Shown piece by piece: positions 40,936 through 50,600 of a stretch of DNA of 64,000 nucleotides (position 1 is its first letter; the number at the start of each line of letters is the position of its first letter). This stretch comes from JACCTH01 sp036556085 (GTDB lineage: Bacteria > Actinomycetota > Acidimicrobiia > Spongiisociales > ZC4RG35): contig DATBKE010000125.1 of NCBI GenBank assembly GCA_036556085.1, forward strand, positions 40,924-104,923, in the 5' to 3' direction. The translations under genes were made by a program, and so were the position numbers. The notes under the pieces were generated by a model. That model was not told the DNA's origin. It ran no database searches and was given only the letters and a program-made list of their open reading frames with translations.

Positions 40936-40964
40936 TTGGTACCTACGAAGAGCGGCCGTATCCT
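40936..40964 (+). promoter_or_regulatory. divIVA promoter
   Basis: TTGGTA (40936-40941) and TATCCT (40959-40964) are exactly 17 bp apart; each matches four of six consensus bases. The predicted transcript starts near 40971, giving a 30-40-nt leader with AGAGGTGG before the TTG start at 41005. Confidence 0.6.
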
Positions 40965-41004
40965 CAGTGGTTACCAATTCTTTGACCGACAAGAGAGGTG
41001 GCGA

Positions 41005-41664
41005 TTGAACCTGACTCCGATAGACGTCGAGCAGAAGGCTTTCACCCAGGCCTTGCGCGGGTATCAAATGGACGAAGTCGACGATTTCCTCGACGAGGTG
41101 GTGGCGACCCTGCGTTCGTATGAACAGCGATTGCGCGAGGCGCAGGACAAGATCCGCGCTCTCGAGTCCGACACCAGCTCCCGGGGAGGAGATGAGTCGG
41201 AAATCTCTCGAGCGATCATCACTGCTCAGCGTTCTGCCGATCGATTGCTGGCCGAGGCGCGCGCCGAGGCGGAGACCATCCGCGGCCAGGCCGAGGCGGA
41301 GACTGCCGCCGCCCTCAAGAAGCGTGACGACGAGCAGAACCGTCTCCAGGGAGAGGTTTCGAGCATGCGTGACCTGGTGGGGTCGCTTCGGTCCAAGCTC
41401 TCCGCCCTGGCTGCCGCCGTGACCGGTGAGGTCGACGACATGGAGGACAACCTGTCACAGGTGGCTGCGACCCTTGCCTCATCCCCCAAGAGCGACGACG
41501 ACACCACCGAAATCGTTGAGGCCGAAAACAAAGCCGACGAGTCGCCGAGCTTCGGCGACATCTTTCCCGCAAGCGCAAACGAAGTCGACATCACCGATGA
41601 TGTCTTCGAAAGCGAGCCGGAACCGGTAGCTCGGGTCAGCGCCCGCCCCTGGGAACGGGGTTAA
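41005..41664 (+). CDS. divIVA: DivIVA-domain cell-pole/septum protein
   Basis: From the TTG at 41005, 219 residues. The N-terminal DivIVA motif is LTPIDVEQKAFTQALRGYQ followed by EVDDFLDEVV; long coiled coils follow (residues about 35-70 and 75-150), then an acidic disordered tail ending in SARPWERG. In actinobacteria DivIVA/Wag31 marks curved membrane and organises polar growth. AGAGGTGG is the ribosome-binding site; the conserved motif begins right after this start, so upstream in-frame codons are rejected. Confidence 0.92.
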   Translation: MNLTPIDVEQKAFTQALRGYQMDEVDDFLDEVVATLRSYEQRLREAQDKIRALESDTSSRGGDESEISRAIITAQRSADRLLAEARAEAETIRGQAEAETAAALKKRDDEQNRLQGEVSSMRDLVGSLRSKLSALAAAVTGEVDDMEDNLSQVAATLASSPKSDDDTTEIVEAENKADESPSFGDIFPASANEVDITDDVFESEPEPVARVSARPWERG

Positions 41665-41668
41665 CAGG

Positions 41669-41685
41669 GCGAACCCAGGGTTCGC
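41669..41685. terminator. Palindrome between divIVA and ileS
   Basis: GCGAACCCAGGGTTCGC is a perfect 17-bp palindrome 4 bp after the divIVA stop and 38 bp from the ileS stop. In RNA it can form GCGAAC/GTTCGC with a 5-nt loop on either strand, suiting a bidirectional terminator. The same sequence, less one outer pair, occurs before dinB. Confidence 0.55.
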
Positions 41686-41723
41686 AGGGCTCTAGCTATC
41701 TGCCAGCCCAAAGAATCAAAAAG

Positions 41724-44700
41724 TCAGCCAGTCTTCTGCACTCTGAGGGCGTAGGCCGCACCGTCAAGGTGTGATCGCTCACCCTCCCAATCGGAGGATC
41801 GTTCGAGCGTGGTTGCCAGCACCTCTCCTTTGATGTAATCGCGGTAGTTGGAAACGGCCTCTGCCAGCGTCTCGTCGTCGGTCCACCACTCGACCGCGAT
41901 CCGGTCGGAGACATTGAGCCCAGCCTGGCGGCGTTCTTGCTGCACTTTGCTGACGAACTCCCGAGCCATTCCCTCGGCCAGCAACGCCGGCGTCGTTTCC
42001 ATGCTCAGGGCCACAGCCAGTCCGCCGATGGCGGCCACCGCCATCCCCTCGGAGGGCTGGCGGTCGATGACGAGGTCAGCCCCGGTGATCGTCGACTCGG
42101 CCACCTCCAGCCCGGCACCGTCGAGAAGCGACTCAATTTGATCCTCGCCCAATCGAGAAACGAAGGCTGCCACCTCCTTAACTCGGGCCCCGAAGCGCGG
42201 CCCCAGGCGGGCGAAGTCGGGCTTGGCCGACATCTTCAGCAGGCCCACTCCGCTCTCGGTGACCTTGAGCTCCTTGACATTCAATTCATCGATGATCAAA
42301 TCGGCGTGATCGACGACGGCCTGTCGCTGCTGCTCGTCATGGGTGACAACGGTTAATGCGGCCAGGGGGCGCCGAACTTTGATTTCGTGTTGCTTGCGCA
42401 ACCCGTGTCCAAGACTGACCACATCGCGCACCACCGCCATGGCTCGCTCGAGATCGCGATCGATGAGTCCGGTTTGCTCCACCGGGAAGTCGCGGTGGTG
42501 AACACTCGGAGCCGCGTCAGGGTCGATGCTTTTCACCAGGTCCTGGTAGATCCGTTCGGCAACAAAGGGCAGGGCCGGAGCCACCACCGCCACGAACGTG
42601 GTCAGGACCTCATAGAGGGTGGCGAAGGCGGCGAGCTTGTCCCGATCATCCTCGCCCCGGCGGCGCCAGAACCTTCGCCGGCTGCGGCGGACGTACCAAT
42701 TCGTCAGGTCTTCTACGAACCCCAGCACCGGAGGGATGACGTTGTAGAGGTAGTACCCCTCCATCTGCCGATTGACATCAGCGATGAGGCTTTGCAGCAC
42801 CGAAAGGATCCAGCGGTCGAGCTCGGGTCGCTCCGCCGGTGGCGGCGCCGACTGCAGATCATCGCCGGTGATGCCGTCGGCCACGGCGTAGGTGGTGAAG
42901 AAGCTGTGAGCGTTCCATAAAGGCAACAAAACGGTCCGCGTCACCTCGCGGATGGCCTGCACTTGAAAGCGGACCGGCTCCGCCCGCAGCACCGGCGAGT
43001 TGATGAGATAGGCGCGGAGGGCATCGGCCCCGTGAGTCTCGAGCAGCTGTGCGGGATCGTCGTAGTTCTTGAGCGACTTCGACATCTTGCGGCCGTCAGT
43101 GGAGAGGATGAGGCCGTTGACTACGCAATTGCGAAACGCCTCCGAATCAAAGAGCGCCGCCCCCAGGACATGGAGGGTGTAGAACCACCCCCGGGTCTGA
43201 TCTAAGCCTTCAGCGATGAACTGGGCCGGAAAGGTCGACTCGAACCTCTCCCGGTTCTCGAACGGGTAATGGACCTGTCCGTAGGGCATCGAGCCCGACT
43301 CGAACCAACAGTCCAAGACCTCGGGTACCCGCCGCATTTCTTCATCGCACTCCGGACAGGGGAAGGTGACTGGGTCGACGAAATGCTTGTGCAGGTCGGT
43401 CAGGCGGACCCCCGAGAGCTTCTCTAGCTCCTCGATGGAACCCACACAATGCATGTGTCCGGAGGGGCACTCCCAAACCGGGATGCACGAGCCCCAGTAG
43501 CGATTGCGGGAGATCGCCCAGTCGCGGGCATCGGCTAGCCAGTTGCCGAACCGCCGCGTCCCGACGTGCTCGGGAACCCAATGGATGTTGTCGTTCAGCT
43601 TCACCAGCCGGTCCTTGATCGACTCCACAGCTACGAACCAGGTGGGGATCGCCTTGTACATGAGCGGGGTGTCGGTCCGATAACAGAACGGATAGGGATG
43701 GCGGATGCGCTCGTTCCGAAATAGCGCTCCCCGTTCCTTGAGCAGCCGCACCAGGGTGGTATCGGCTTCCTTGATGTTGACCCCTGCAACCTCCGGCACC
43801 GCTTCGGTGAACCGACCCTCGAGATCGATGGGATCGACGAGGAGGTCGAGCCCGGCGCCGGCGAGGGCAGTGAAGTCCGCCTCGCCATAGGCGGGAGCCA
43901 TGTGCACGAGGCCGGTTCCTTCCTCCGTTGAGACCTCGTCGCCGGCGATGACCCGAAACGCTCCTCGTTCCCGCTCCCCGGTGAAGTAGTCGAAGGGCGG
44001 GTCATAGGAGAGGCCTAACAACTGAGACCCCCTGGCGACAGCAATGGTGGGGGGCGCCTCCTTCAAATAGGAGTCGATCCGGTCTCGGGCCATCCAGTAA
44101 CGGGAGCCGTCATCCTCGAAGGCCACATATTCGATCTCGGGACCGACCGCCACCGCCAAGTTGGCGGGCAGCGTCCAGGGAGTCGTGGTCCAGATGAGCA
44201 GGAAATCTCCTGCTTTCACCGCTCCCTGATCTTCTCTCACCCTCAACTTGACGGTGATCGAAGGATCGTCGACATCCCGGTAGCCGCCGAGGTTGACCTC
44301 AAAGTTGGAGAGGGGCGTGGTCGCACCCCAGGAATAGGGGAGAACCTTGAAGTCCCGGTAGACCAGGCCTTTGTCCCAGAGCTGGCGCATTGCCCACCAG
44401 ACCGACTCCATGAAATCGGTATCCATGGTCCGGTAGTCGTTGTCCATGTCCACCCAGCGGCCGATCCGACGGATGACCCGGCGCCAATTCTCGGTGTTGG
44501 TCTGGACGTGAGCCCGGCAGGCCTCGTTATAACGATCGATCCCGTACTCGGCGATCTGGCGGGGACCGGAGATTCCGAGGTTCTTCTCCACCTCCATCTC
44601 GATCGGGAGGCCGTGAGTGTCCCAGCCAAAGCGCCTCTCCACCCGGAAGCCGCGCATCGTCCAGTAGCGAGGGACAACGTCTTTCAAAACTGATGCGAGA

Positions 44701-44891
44701 AGGGTCCCGAAATGAGGGCTCCCGGTGGGAAATGGGGGACCGTCGTAGAAGACATATTCGGGAGCGTCGGCGCGGCGGTCAACCGATGCCTGAAAAGCGT
44801 CGAGCTCATCCCAGAGATCGAGGATTTCCTGCTCTAGGGCCGGAAAATCGACCTGGGGGCGTGCGCGTTGAAAACTCGATCGGGAACTCAT
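41724..44891 (-). CDS. ileS: Isoleucyl-tRNA synthetase
   Basis: A 1055-residue class I synthetase. The ATP site is FYDGPPFPTGSPHFGT (PHFG, 59-62, in the HIGH place) and DGRKMSKSLKNYDDP (about residue 600). The editing domain and a C-terminal anticodon-binding domain follow; the length and lack of a C-terminal zinc site fit the eukaryote-like type 2 IleS, often mupirocin-resistant by family. Only 102 bp separate it from the divergent dksA-like gene, too little for a T-box leader. TAGAGT lies 8 bp before the ATG as a possible -10. Confidence 0.95.
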   Translation of the reverse strand: MSSRSSFQRARPQVDFPALEQEILDLWDELDAFQASVDRRADAPEYVFYDGPPFPTGSPHFGTLLASVLKDVVPRYWTMRGFRVERRFGWDTHGLPIEMEVEKNLGISGPRQIAEYGIDRYNEACRAHVQTNTENWRRVIRRIGRWVDMDNDYRTMDTDFMESVWWAMRQLWDKGLVYRDFKVLPYSWGATTPLSNFEVNLGGYRDVDDPSITVKLRVREDQGAVKAGDFLLIWTTTPWTLPANLAVAVGPEIEYVAFEDDGSRYWMARDRIDSYLKEAPPTIAVARGSQLLGLSYDPPFDYFTGERERGAFRVIAGDEVSTEEGTGLVHMAPAYGEADFTALAGAGLDLLVDPIDLEGRFTEAVPEVAGVNIKEADTTLVRLLKERGALFRNERIRHPYPFCYRTDTPLMYKAIPTWFVAVESIKDRLVKLNDNIHWVPEHVGTRRFGNWLADARDWAISRNRYWGSCIPVWECPSGHMHCVGSIEELEKLSGVRLTDLHKHFVDPVTFPCPECDEEMRRVPEVLDCWFESGSMPYGQVHYPFENRERFESTFPAQFIAEGLDQTRGWFYTLHVLGAALFDSEAFRNCVVNGLILSTDGRKMSKSLKNYDDPAQLLETHGADALRAYLINSPVLRAEPVRFQVQAIREVTRTVLLPLWNAHSFFTTYAVADGITGDDLQSAPPPAERPELDRWILSVLQSLIADVNRQMEGYYLYNVIPPVLGFVEDLTNWYVRRSRRRFWRRRGEDDRDKLAAFATLYEVLTTFVAVVAPALPFVAERIYQDLVKSIDPDAAPSVHHRDFPVEQTGLIDRDLERAMAVVRDVVSLGHGLRKQHEIKVRRPLAALTVVTHDEQQRQAVVDHADLIIDELNVKELKVTESGVGLLKMSAKPDFARLGPRFGARVKEVAAFVSRLGEDQIESLLDGAGLEVAESTITGADLVIDRQPSEGMAVAAIGGLAVALSMETTPALLAEGMAREFVSKVQQERRQAGLNVSDRIAVEWWTDDETLAEAVSNYRDYIKGEVLATTLERSSDWEGERSHLDGAAYALRVQKTG

Positions 44892-44993
44892 TGGCTCAAA
44901 CTCTAGGAATAAGGAAAGGGCTTCAGCCCGTTAAATAATTCCAGGTTCGGGCTATGGTTCCCGGACTTTCAGTGGGCGATTTGCGGTAAGGAT

Positions 44994-45365
44994 ATGGCCA
45001 GACAACTAGCCGTCAACACTCTCAAGCGCTTTCGTAACCAGCTCGAAGAAGAGCAAGCGCGTCTCGAGAGGATGATCGAGGAACACGAGCGCGAGCTGGA
45101 AGAGGCGCGGCAGACCGAGACTTCGGCCGAGCGCAGCCCTGATCCCGGCAGCGCTGAGGCCGGCTCGATGAATTTCGAGTACGAGAAGGAGTTGTCCCTG
45201 GGCCAGAACACGGTCGATCTGCTGCGCAAGGTGGAACGGGCTCTTTCCCGGGTGGCCGACAAGACATACGGCATCTGCGAGAGCTGTGGGAATCCGATCC
45301 CGGTGGCCCGGCTCGAGGTGCTTCCTTATGCCACCGAGTGCGTCAGCTGCGCTCGTCGTAACTGA
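44994..45365 (+). CDS. DksA/TraR-type C4 zinc-finger protein
   Basis: A 123-residue protein: an N-terminal coiled coil (RFRNQLEEEQARLERMIEE) and a C4 zinc finger CESCGNPIPVARLEVLP followed by CVSC. The family binds RNA polymerase through its secondary channel in proteobacteria; the short actinobacterial relatives are less studied. TAAGGA precedes the ATG. The coding end overlaps the lspA start by 38 bp. Divergent from ileS. Confidence 0.87.
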   Translation: MARQLAVNTLKRFRNQLEEEQARLERMIEEHERELEEARQTETSAERSPDPGSAEAGSMNFEYEKELSLGQNTVDLLRKVERALSRVADKTYGICESCGNPIPVARLEVLPYATECVSCARRN

Positions 45366-45828
45366 TCTCCGGCGGGCGCTGCCCGCGTACGGCCTCGCCT
45401 CCGTTGTTGTCGCCCTCGACCAGCTGACGAAGCGCTGGGCGGCCACCACCTTTGTCAATGGGCCTCGATCGATCATCGGCGACTTCCTTATCTTCCGCTT
45501 TACCGAGAACAGTGGCGCCGCCTTCTCGCTTCTGCCCGACGCCGGACGCCTACTCGGCGTGGCGGCGGTGGCTGCGGTGGGCTTCATAAGTTATGCCCTG
45601 GCCAAGCCTCGTCCCGTTCACGAACAAGTGGCCTTCGGTCTCGTCCTGGGCGGGGCCATCGGCAACCTCACCGATCGCATCTTCCGCGGGCCCGGTTTTC
45701 TCGATGGTCCGGTGATCGACTGGATCCAGATCCCGTATTGGCCGACTTTCAACGTCGCCGACTCCGCGGTCTCCGTCGCCATCGCCATCCTGCTCCTAGG
45801 GGCGCTTCGGACTCCCAAGCGGGCATAG
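45328..45828 (+). CDS. lspA: Prolipoprotein signal peptidase
   Basis: LspA cleaves signal peptides of lipidated prolipoproteins in the membrane. From the ATG at 45328 it has 166 residues with four membrane helices and motifs ALDQLTKRWA, ENSGAAFSLLP, GGAIGNLTDRI and FNVADSAVSVAI, the last two carrying the aspartyl dyad. No start codon occurs in frame after the dksA-like stop before the first helix, so translation must begin within that gene; GAGGTG lies 7 bp upstream. Confidence 0.92.
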   Translation: MPPSASAALVVTDLRRALPAYGLASVVVALDQLTKRWAATTFVNGPRSIIGDFLIFRFTENSGAAFSLLPDAGRLLGVAAVAAVGFISYALAKPRPVHEQVAFGLVLGGAIGNLTDRIFRGPGFLDGPVIDWIQIPYWPTFNVADSAVSVAIAILLLGALRTPKRA

Positions 45829-45829
45829 C

Positions 45830-46771
45830 GTGCGGGACCGCTTCGAGATTCCGCCCGAGCTGGTTGGAGAGCGCGCCGACAAGATCGTGGCCACGCTGGC
45901 CGGCACCTCCCGCCAAGCCGCTCGCTCCCTGTTCGCCCGCGGGGTCTCGGTCGATGCTCGCCCGGTCGAGCCCGACGAGCGCATCAAAGGGAAAGAGATC
46001 GAGTTTGAGCTGCCGGTGTCAACACCGATCCTGGAGCCGGAGGTGGTGCCATTCCAGGTCCGTTATGAGGACGAACACCTTCTGGTGGTCGACAAACCAG
46101 CCGGGGTGGTCGTCCACCCCGGCGCCGGTCGAGAGGGCCGCACTCTCGCCGCCGGGCTTCTCATGCGCTATCCCGAGCTCGAAGGGATCGGCGGGGAACG
46201 CAGGGCGGGTCTGGTCCATCGGCTCGACAAGGAAACCTCGGGGCTCTTGTTGGTCGCCCGGGGAGAGGAAGTTCACGCCCGATTGGTCAAAGACCTGGCA
46301 GCCCGGCGCATCCATCGCCAGTACCTGGCCCTGGTACACGGTGAGATGGACATGCCCACCGGCACCATCGATGCGCCGATCTCCCGCGATCCCACCCGGC
46401 CCACCCGCCAGAAAGTGAGCCCGGAAGGGCGACCGTCTCGAACTCACTACCGGGTCCGCTGGCAAGGAGATGGATTGGCCCTGCTCGAGGTCGACCTCGA
46501 GACCGGTCGCACTCACCAGATCCGGGTGCATCTCGCCGCCATCGGCCATCCGGTGGCGGGTGACCGGACTTATTCGAGGCACCGCTCGGCCCGCGGACTG
46601 CGGAGGATGTTCCTCCACGCCGCCCAGCTGCGACTGCGCCACCCGGTGACCGGAATCGAGCTGACGGTTGACTCGCCATTGCCGGTCGAGCTGGAGAAAG
46701 CACTGGCTGTTCATCCGGGAGCGATGAGCTCGCTCAGCGACGGGTCCGCGGTAGGTTTTTCTTCCACATGA
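45830..46771 (+). CDS. RluA/RluD-family pseudouridine synthase
   Basis: A 313-residue enzyme: an N-terminal S4-like RNA-binding segment (GERADKIVATLAGTSRQAARSLF), then the catalytic domain with VDKPAGVVVHPG, the catalytic Asp133 in GLVHRLDKETSGLLLVA, and LETGRTHQIRVHLAAIGHP. RluD-like proteins modify 23S rRNA helix 69; the S4 domain and context next to lspA favour RluD. GTG start 1 bp after lspA. Overlaps the rhomboid gene by 4 bp. Confidence 0.92.
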   Translation: MRDRFEIPPELVGERADKIVATLAGTSRQAARSLFARGVSVDARPVEPDERIKGKEIEFELPVSTPILEPEVVPFQVRYEDEHLLVVDKPAGVVVHPGAGREGRTLAAGLLMRYPELEGIGGERRAGLVHRLDKETSGLLLVARGEEVHARLVKDLAARRIHRQYLALVHGEMDMPTGTIDAPISRDPTRPTRQKVSPEGRPSRTHYRVRWQGDGLALLEVDLETGRTHQIRVHLAAIGHPVAGDRTYSRHRSARGLRRMFLHAAQLRLRHPVTGIELTVDSPLPVELEKALAVHPGAMSSLSDGSAVGFSST

Positions 46772-47598
46772 CCGAACCGCAGGCGCCGGCGACCGGCGAA
46801 ACCGTTTGCTACCGCCACCCCAACCGGCCCACCGGATTGCGCTGTGTCAGCTGCGACCGGCCCATCTGCGGCGGTTGTTCGACTCCGGGAAGCGTCGGCC
46901 AGTTCTGTCCCGAGTGTGCCCGCCAGCGGGGACGCCAGAAGATGATCGCCACCCGCCCCGGCACCGCTACCCGGCTCCGCCGAGGCGCGCCGGTCACCTT
47001 CGGGATTCTGACGGTGACGATTGCTGCGTACGTCGTCACCCAATACGCCGGTGATCTCGGAGACCGTGTCTTCTTCGAGTTGCTGCAGATAAACCAACTG
47101 GTAGCAGTGGGGGAGTGGTGGCGGCTCTTCAGCCCGATCCTGCTCCACGCCTCGATCGCCCACATCCTCTTCAACATGTACGCCCTATTCCAGCTGGGGC
47201 CGGCGGTCGAGACCCGCTACGGCCGTGCCGCCTTTCTCGCCCTATATCTGGGGGCGGCCGGCGTGGGAGGCGCCTTCGCCTTCCACTTCGGGGGGATAGA
47301 AGATGTCTTGGTGGGAGCGTCGGGAGCCGTATTCGGCCTCTTCGGCCTCTGGCTGCACGCCGCCTACAAGATGCGAGACACCGCCTTCGGTCGCAACCTG
47401 CTCTCGAGCCTCTGGATCTCCCTGCTGCTCAACATCGCCCTCCCTTTTCTCATCCCCGGCATCTCCTGGCAAGGCCACCTCGGGGGGCTTCTGGCGGGGA
47501 TTCTCACCGGGGAGATCTGGTCTCGAATCCGGGCCCGGCAACGGGTCCTGGTGCCGGTGGGGCTGGCGGTTTTGGCGGTCCTCTCCGTCCTCCTCTAG
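46768..47598 (+). CDS. Rhomboid intramembrane serine protease with N-terminal zinc finger
   Basis: A 276-residue protein. Residues 14-50 hold a Cys/His cluster (CYRHPNRPTGLRCVSCDRPIC, shortened B-box-like; Cys14, Cys26, Cys29, Cys34, Cys37, Cys47, Cys50). Six membrane helices follow with the rhomboid active site: HILFNMYALFQLG, GASGAVFG with nucleophile Ser185, and GHLGGLLAG with His237. It cuts membrane-embedded substrates. This zinc-finger fusion is common in actinobacteria. Confidence 0.93.
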   Translation: MTEPQAPATGETVCYRHPNRPTGLRCVSCDRPICGGCSTPGSVGQFCPECARQRGRQKMIATRPGTATRLRRGAPVTFGILTVTIAAYVVTQYAGDLGDRVFFELLQINQLVAVGEWWRLFSPILLHASIAHILFNMYALFQLGPAVETRYGRAAFLALYLGAAGVGGAFAFHFGGIEDVLVGASGAVFGLFGLWLHAAYKMRDTAFGRNLLSSLWISLLLNIALPFLIPGISWQGHLGGLLAGILTGEIWSRIRARQRVLVPVGLAVLAVLSVLL

Positions 47599-47648
47599 CC
47601 CAAATTCGGGTCAGGTGAACGGGGTCGGGGATCCTCGATCGAAGTGGC

Positions 47649-47654
47649 TAACTT
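47649..47654 (+). promoter_or_regulatory. Leaderless-type -10 element of dnaE
   Basis: TAACTT is exactly at -12 to -7 from the ATG at 47661, and no ribosome-binding site is present. This predicts a transcript starting at the A of ATG. Confidence 0.45.
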
Positions 47655-47660
47655 ACACCC

Positions 47661-50600
47661 ATGTCGTTTGCGGAGGGGAGATCGAGGTCGTTCGCCCATC
47701 TCCACCTTCACACGGAATACTCCATGCTCGACGGCGCCGCCCGGATCAAAGACGTGGTCGAGGCGGCGGCGGCCGATGGTCAGACGGCCGTGGCAATCAC
47801 CGATCACGGCGTCATGTACGGAGTGGTGGATTTCTATCAGGCCGCCACCTCCGCCGGCATCAAACCGATCATCGGGATCGAGGCTTATGTAGTCGAGGGC
47901 TCACGCTTCGACCGGCCCCGAGCGGCGGAAAACCAGCGGATGCACATGACCCTGTTGGCGACCACCCAAACCGGCTATCGCAACCTGATCAAGCTCTCCT
48001 CCCTCGCCTACCTCGACGGCTACTACTACAAGCCCCGGATGGATTCCGATCTCCTCAGCCGCTATTCGGAGGGGATCGTGGCGACCTCGGGATGTCTCAG
48101 CGGGCCGGTGGCGCGTCATCTCGCACCCGATGGCGCCCGGGAGGAGGCCGGCCCGAGGACAGTGCGCGACTTCGATACTGCCTTGAAGGCCGCCGCCCAC
48201 TACCAGGACATCTTCGGCCGGGAGAACTTCTTCATCGAGCTGCAAGACCACGGCCTCGATGCCCAACGCCGTGTGACCCCCGACCTGCTCGAGATCTCCC
48301 ACCGGATCGGGGCACCGCTTCTCGCCACCAACGACGCCCACTACACCCGCCAGGGTGAGGCCGACGCCCACGACGTCCTTCTCTGCATCCAGACCGGCTC
48401 CAACCGTGACGAACCCAACCGTCTCAAGTTCGACAGCACCGAGTTCTATCTCAAGACGGCGGCCGACATGCGGCGCCTTTTCCCCGAGGAAACCTATCCC
48501 GGGGCGTGCGACAACACCCTGCTGATCGCCGATCGCACGGAGGTCTCACTCGAGTTCGGCCGCTACCTGTTGCCGCAATTCCCGGTGCCGGAGGGACATA
48601 CCGAATCGTCCTATCTCGAGCATCTCGTCATCGAAGGCGCTCGCCGCCGCTACGGGGAGATTTCGGGAGAGATCGGGGACCGCATCCGGAGCGAGCTGGC
48701 CGTGATCAGCGAGATGGGCTTTCCCGCCTACTTCCTCATCGTCTGGGACCTGATCCGTTTCGCCCGGCAGCGCCGGATCAGAGTCGGGCCAGGGCGGGGG
48801 TCCGCGGCCGGATCGATCGTCGCTTACGCCTTGCAGATCACCGATCTCGACCCCATCGCCCACGGCCTGATCTTCGAGCGCTTCCTCAATCCCGGCCGGC
48901 GCGAGATGCCCGACATCGACATGGACTTCGACGAGCGGTACCGGGGCGAGGTGATCCGCTACGCCGCCGAAAAATACGGGTCCGACCATGTCGCTCAGAT
49001 CGTCACCTTCTCCACCATCAAGGGAAAGCAGGCGATTCGAGACTCGGCCCGGGTCCTCGGACATCCCTACGCCATTGGGGACCGGATCGCCAAGGCCATG
49101 CCCCCGCCGATCCTCGGACGGGAGGCGCCTTTGCGGGTGGTGCTCGAGCCGTTGGCCGCGGATGCCTCTCCGGATGAGCGCAACTTCCACTCCAACGCCA
49201 CCGAATTGCGGTCGCTCTATGCCAACGATCCCGTGGCGCGCGAGGTCATCGACATGGCCCGGGGGCTCGAGCATCTGCGGCGACAGGATTCGATTCACGC
49301 CGCGGCGGTGGTGATCTCGCCCGAGCCCTTGACCGAGCTGGTGCCGGTGCAGCGCAAGGGGGAAGACGCCGAAGTCGTCACCCAGTACGAGATGAACGGC
49401 ATCGCCTCTCTCGGCCTCTTGAAGATGGACTTCCTTGGTCTTCGCAACCTCTCGATCATCGAGCGCACGATCGAGCTCGTCGAGGGCGGACAGGGCACCA
49501 AGATCGACATCGACAAAGTCCCCCTCGACGACCCGGCGGTCTTCGAGCTGTTGAAGAGCGGCGACACCATCGGAGTCTTCCAGCTCGAAGGCACCGGTCT
49601 CCGGGCCCTGGTGCGCTCGCTAGCCCCCGACCGGTTCGAGGACATCGTGGCCCTGGTGGCGCTCTACCGGCCCGGCCCGCTGGGGGCGCAGATGCACACC
49701 GCCTATGCCGATCGCAAGAACGGACGATCGAAGGTGGAGTATCCGCATCCGGCGTTGGAGCCATTCCTCAACAACACCTACGGGATCATGGTTTATCAAG
49801 AGCAGGTGATGCAGGCCGCCCAGGCGATGGCGGGCTACACCATGGCCGAGGCCGACGAGCTGCGCTCGGCCATGGGCAAGAAGGTCAAAGCCAAGATGGC
49901 GGCCCATCGTCAGAAGTTCATCGCCGGCTGCGAGAAGCTCGGTCACCCCCAGAAGGTCGGCGCCGATCTTTTCGACGCGATCGAGCCCTTTGCCGGCTAC
50001 GGCTTCAACAAGGCCCACGCCGCGTGCTACGCCTTGATCGCCTACCAGACCGCCTGGCTCAAGGCCTATCACGCCCCCGAGTACTTGGCCTCGCTGCTCA
50101 CTGCCACCAAGCGCGACAAGGAGCGGACCGCGGTTTACCTGGCTGAGTGTCGTAACCAGGGAATCGATGTCCTCGTGCCCGACGTCAACGAGTCCGAGGT
50201 CGACTTCACCGTTCGAGACGGCAAGATCCGCTTCGGCCTCTCAGCCGTTCGCAATGTCGGAGAAGGAGTGGTGGAGAAGATCATCGCTGCACGCTCCGAA
50301 CGGCCCTTCACGGACTTCTTCGACTTCGCCGATCGCGTCGACCTCCTGGCCCTCAACAAGCGGACGGTGGAGTCGCTGATCAAGGCGGGTGCCTTCGACG
50401 GGATGGGTCATAGCCGCAAGGGTCTCTTCCTCCGCTACGAGGAGATCCTTGACTCCACGGTTGAGCGCCGCCGCAACGAAGAGCTGGGTCAGTTTTCACT
50501 CTTTGCCGCTGAGGTGAGCGAGACCAGCCCCATCCACGACGAGATGAGCAACGCCGAGTGGTCGACCAAGGTCAAGCTCACTTTCGAGAAGGAGATGCTG

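Noticed and set aside
44892..44993. T-box riboswitch upstream of ileS
   Set aside because: Actinobacterial ileS often has one, but only 102 bp separate ileS from the divergent dksA-like gene and no T-box core or stem I is visible.
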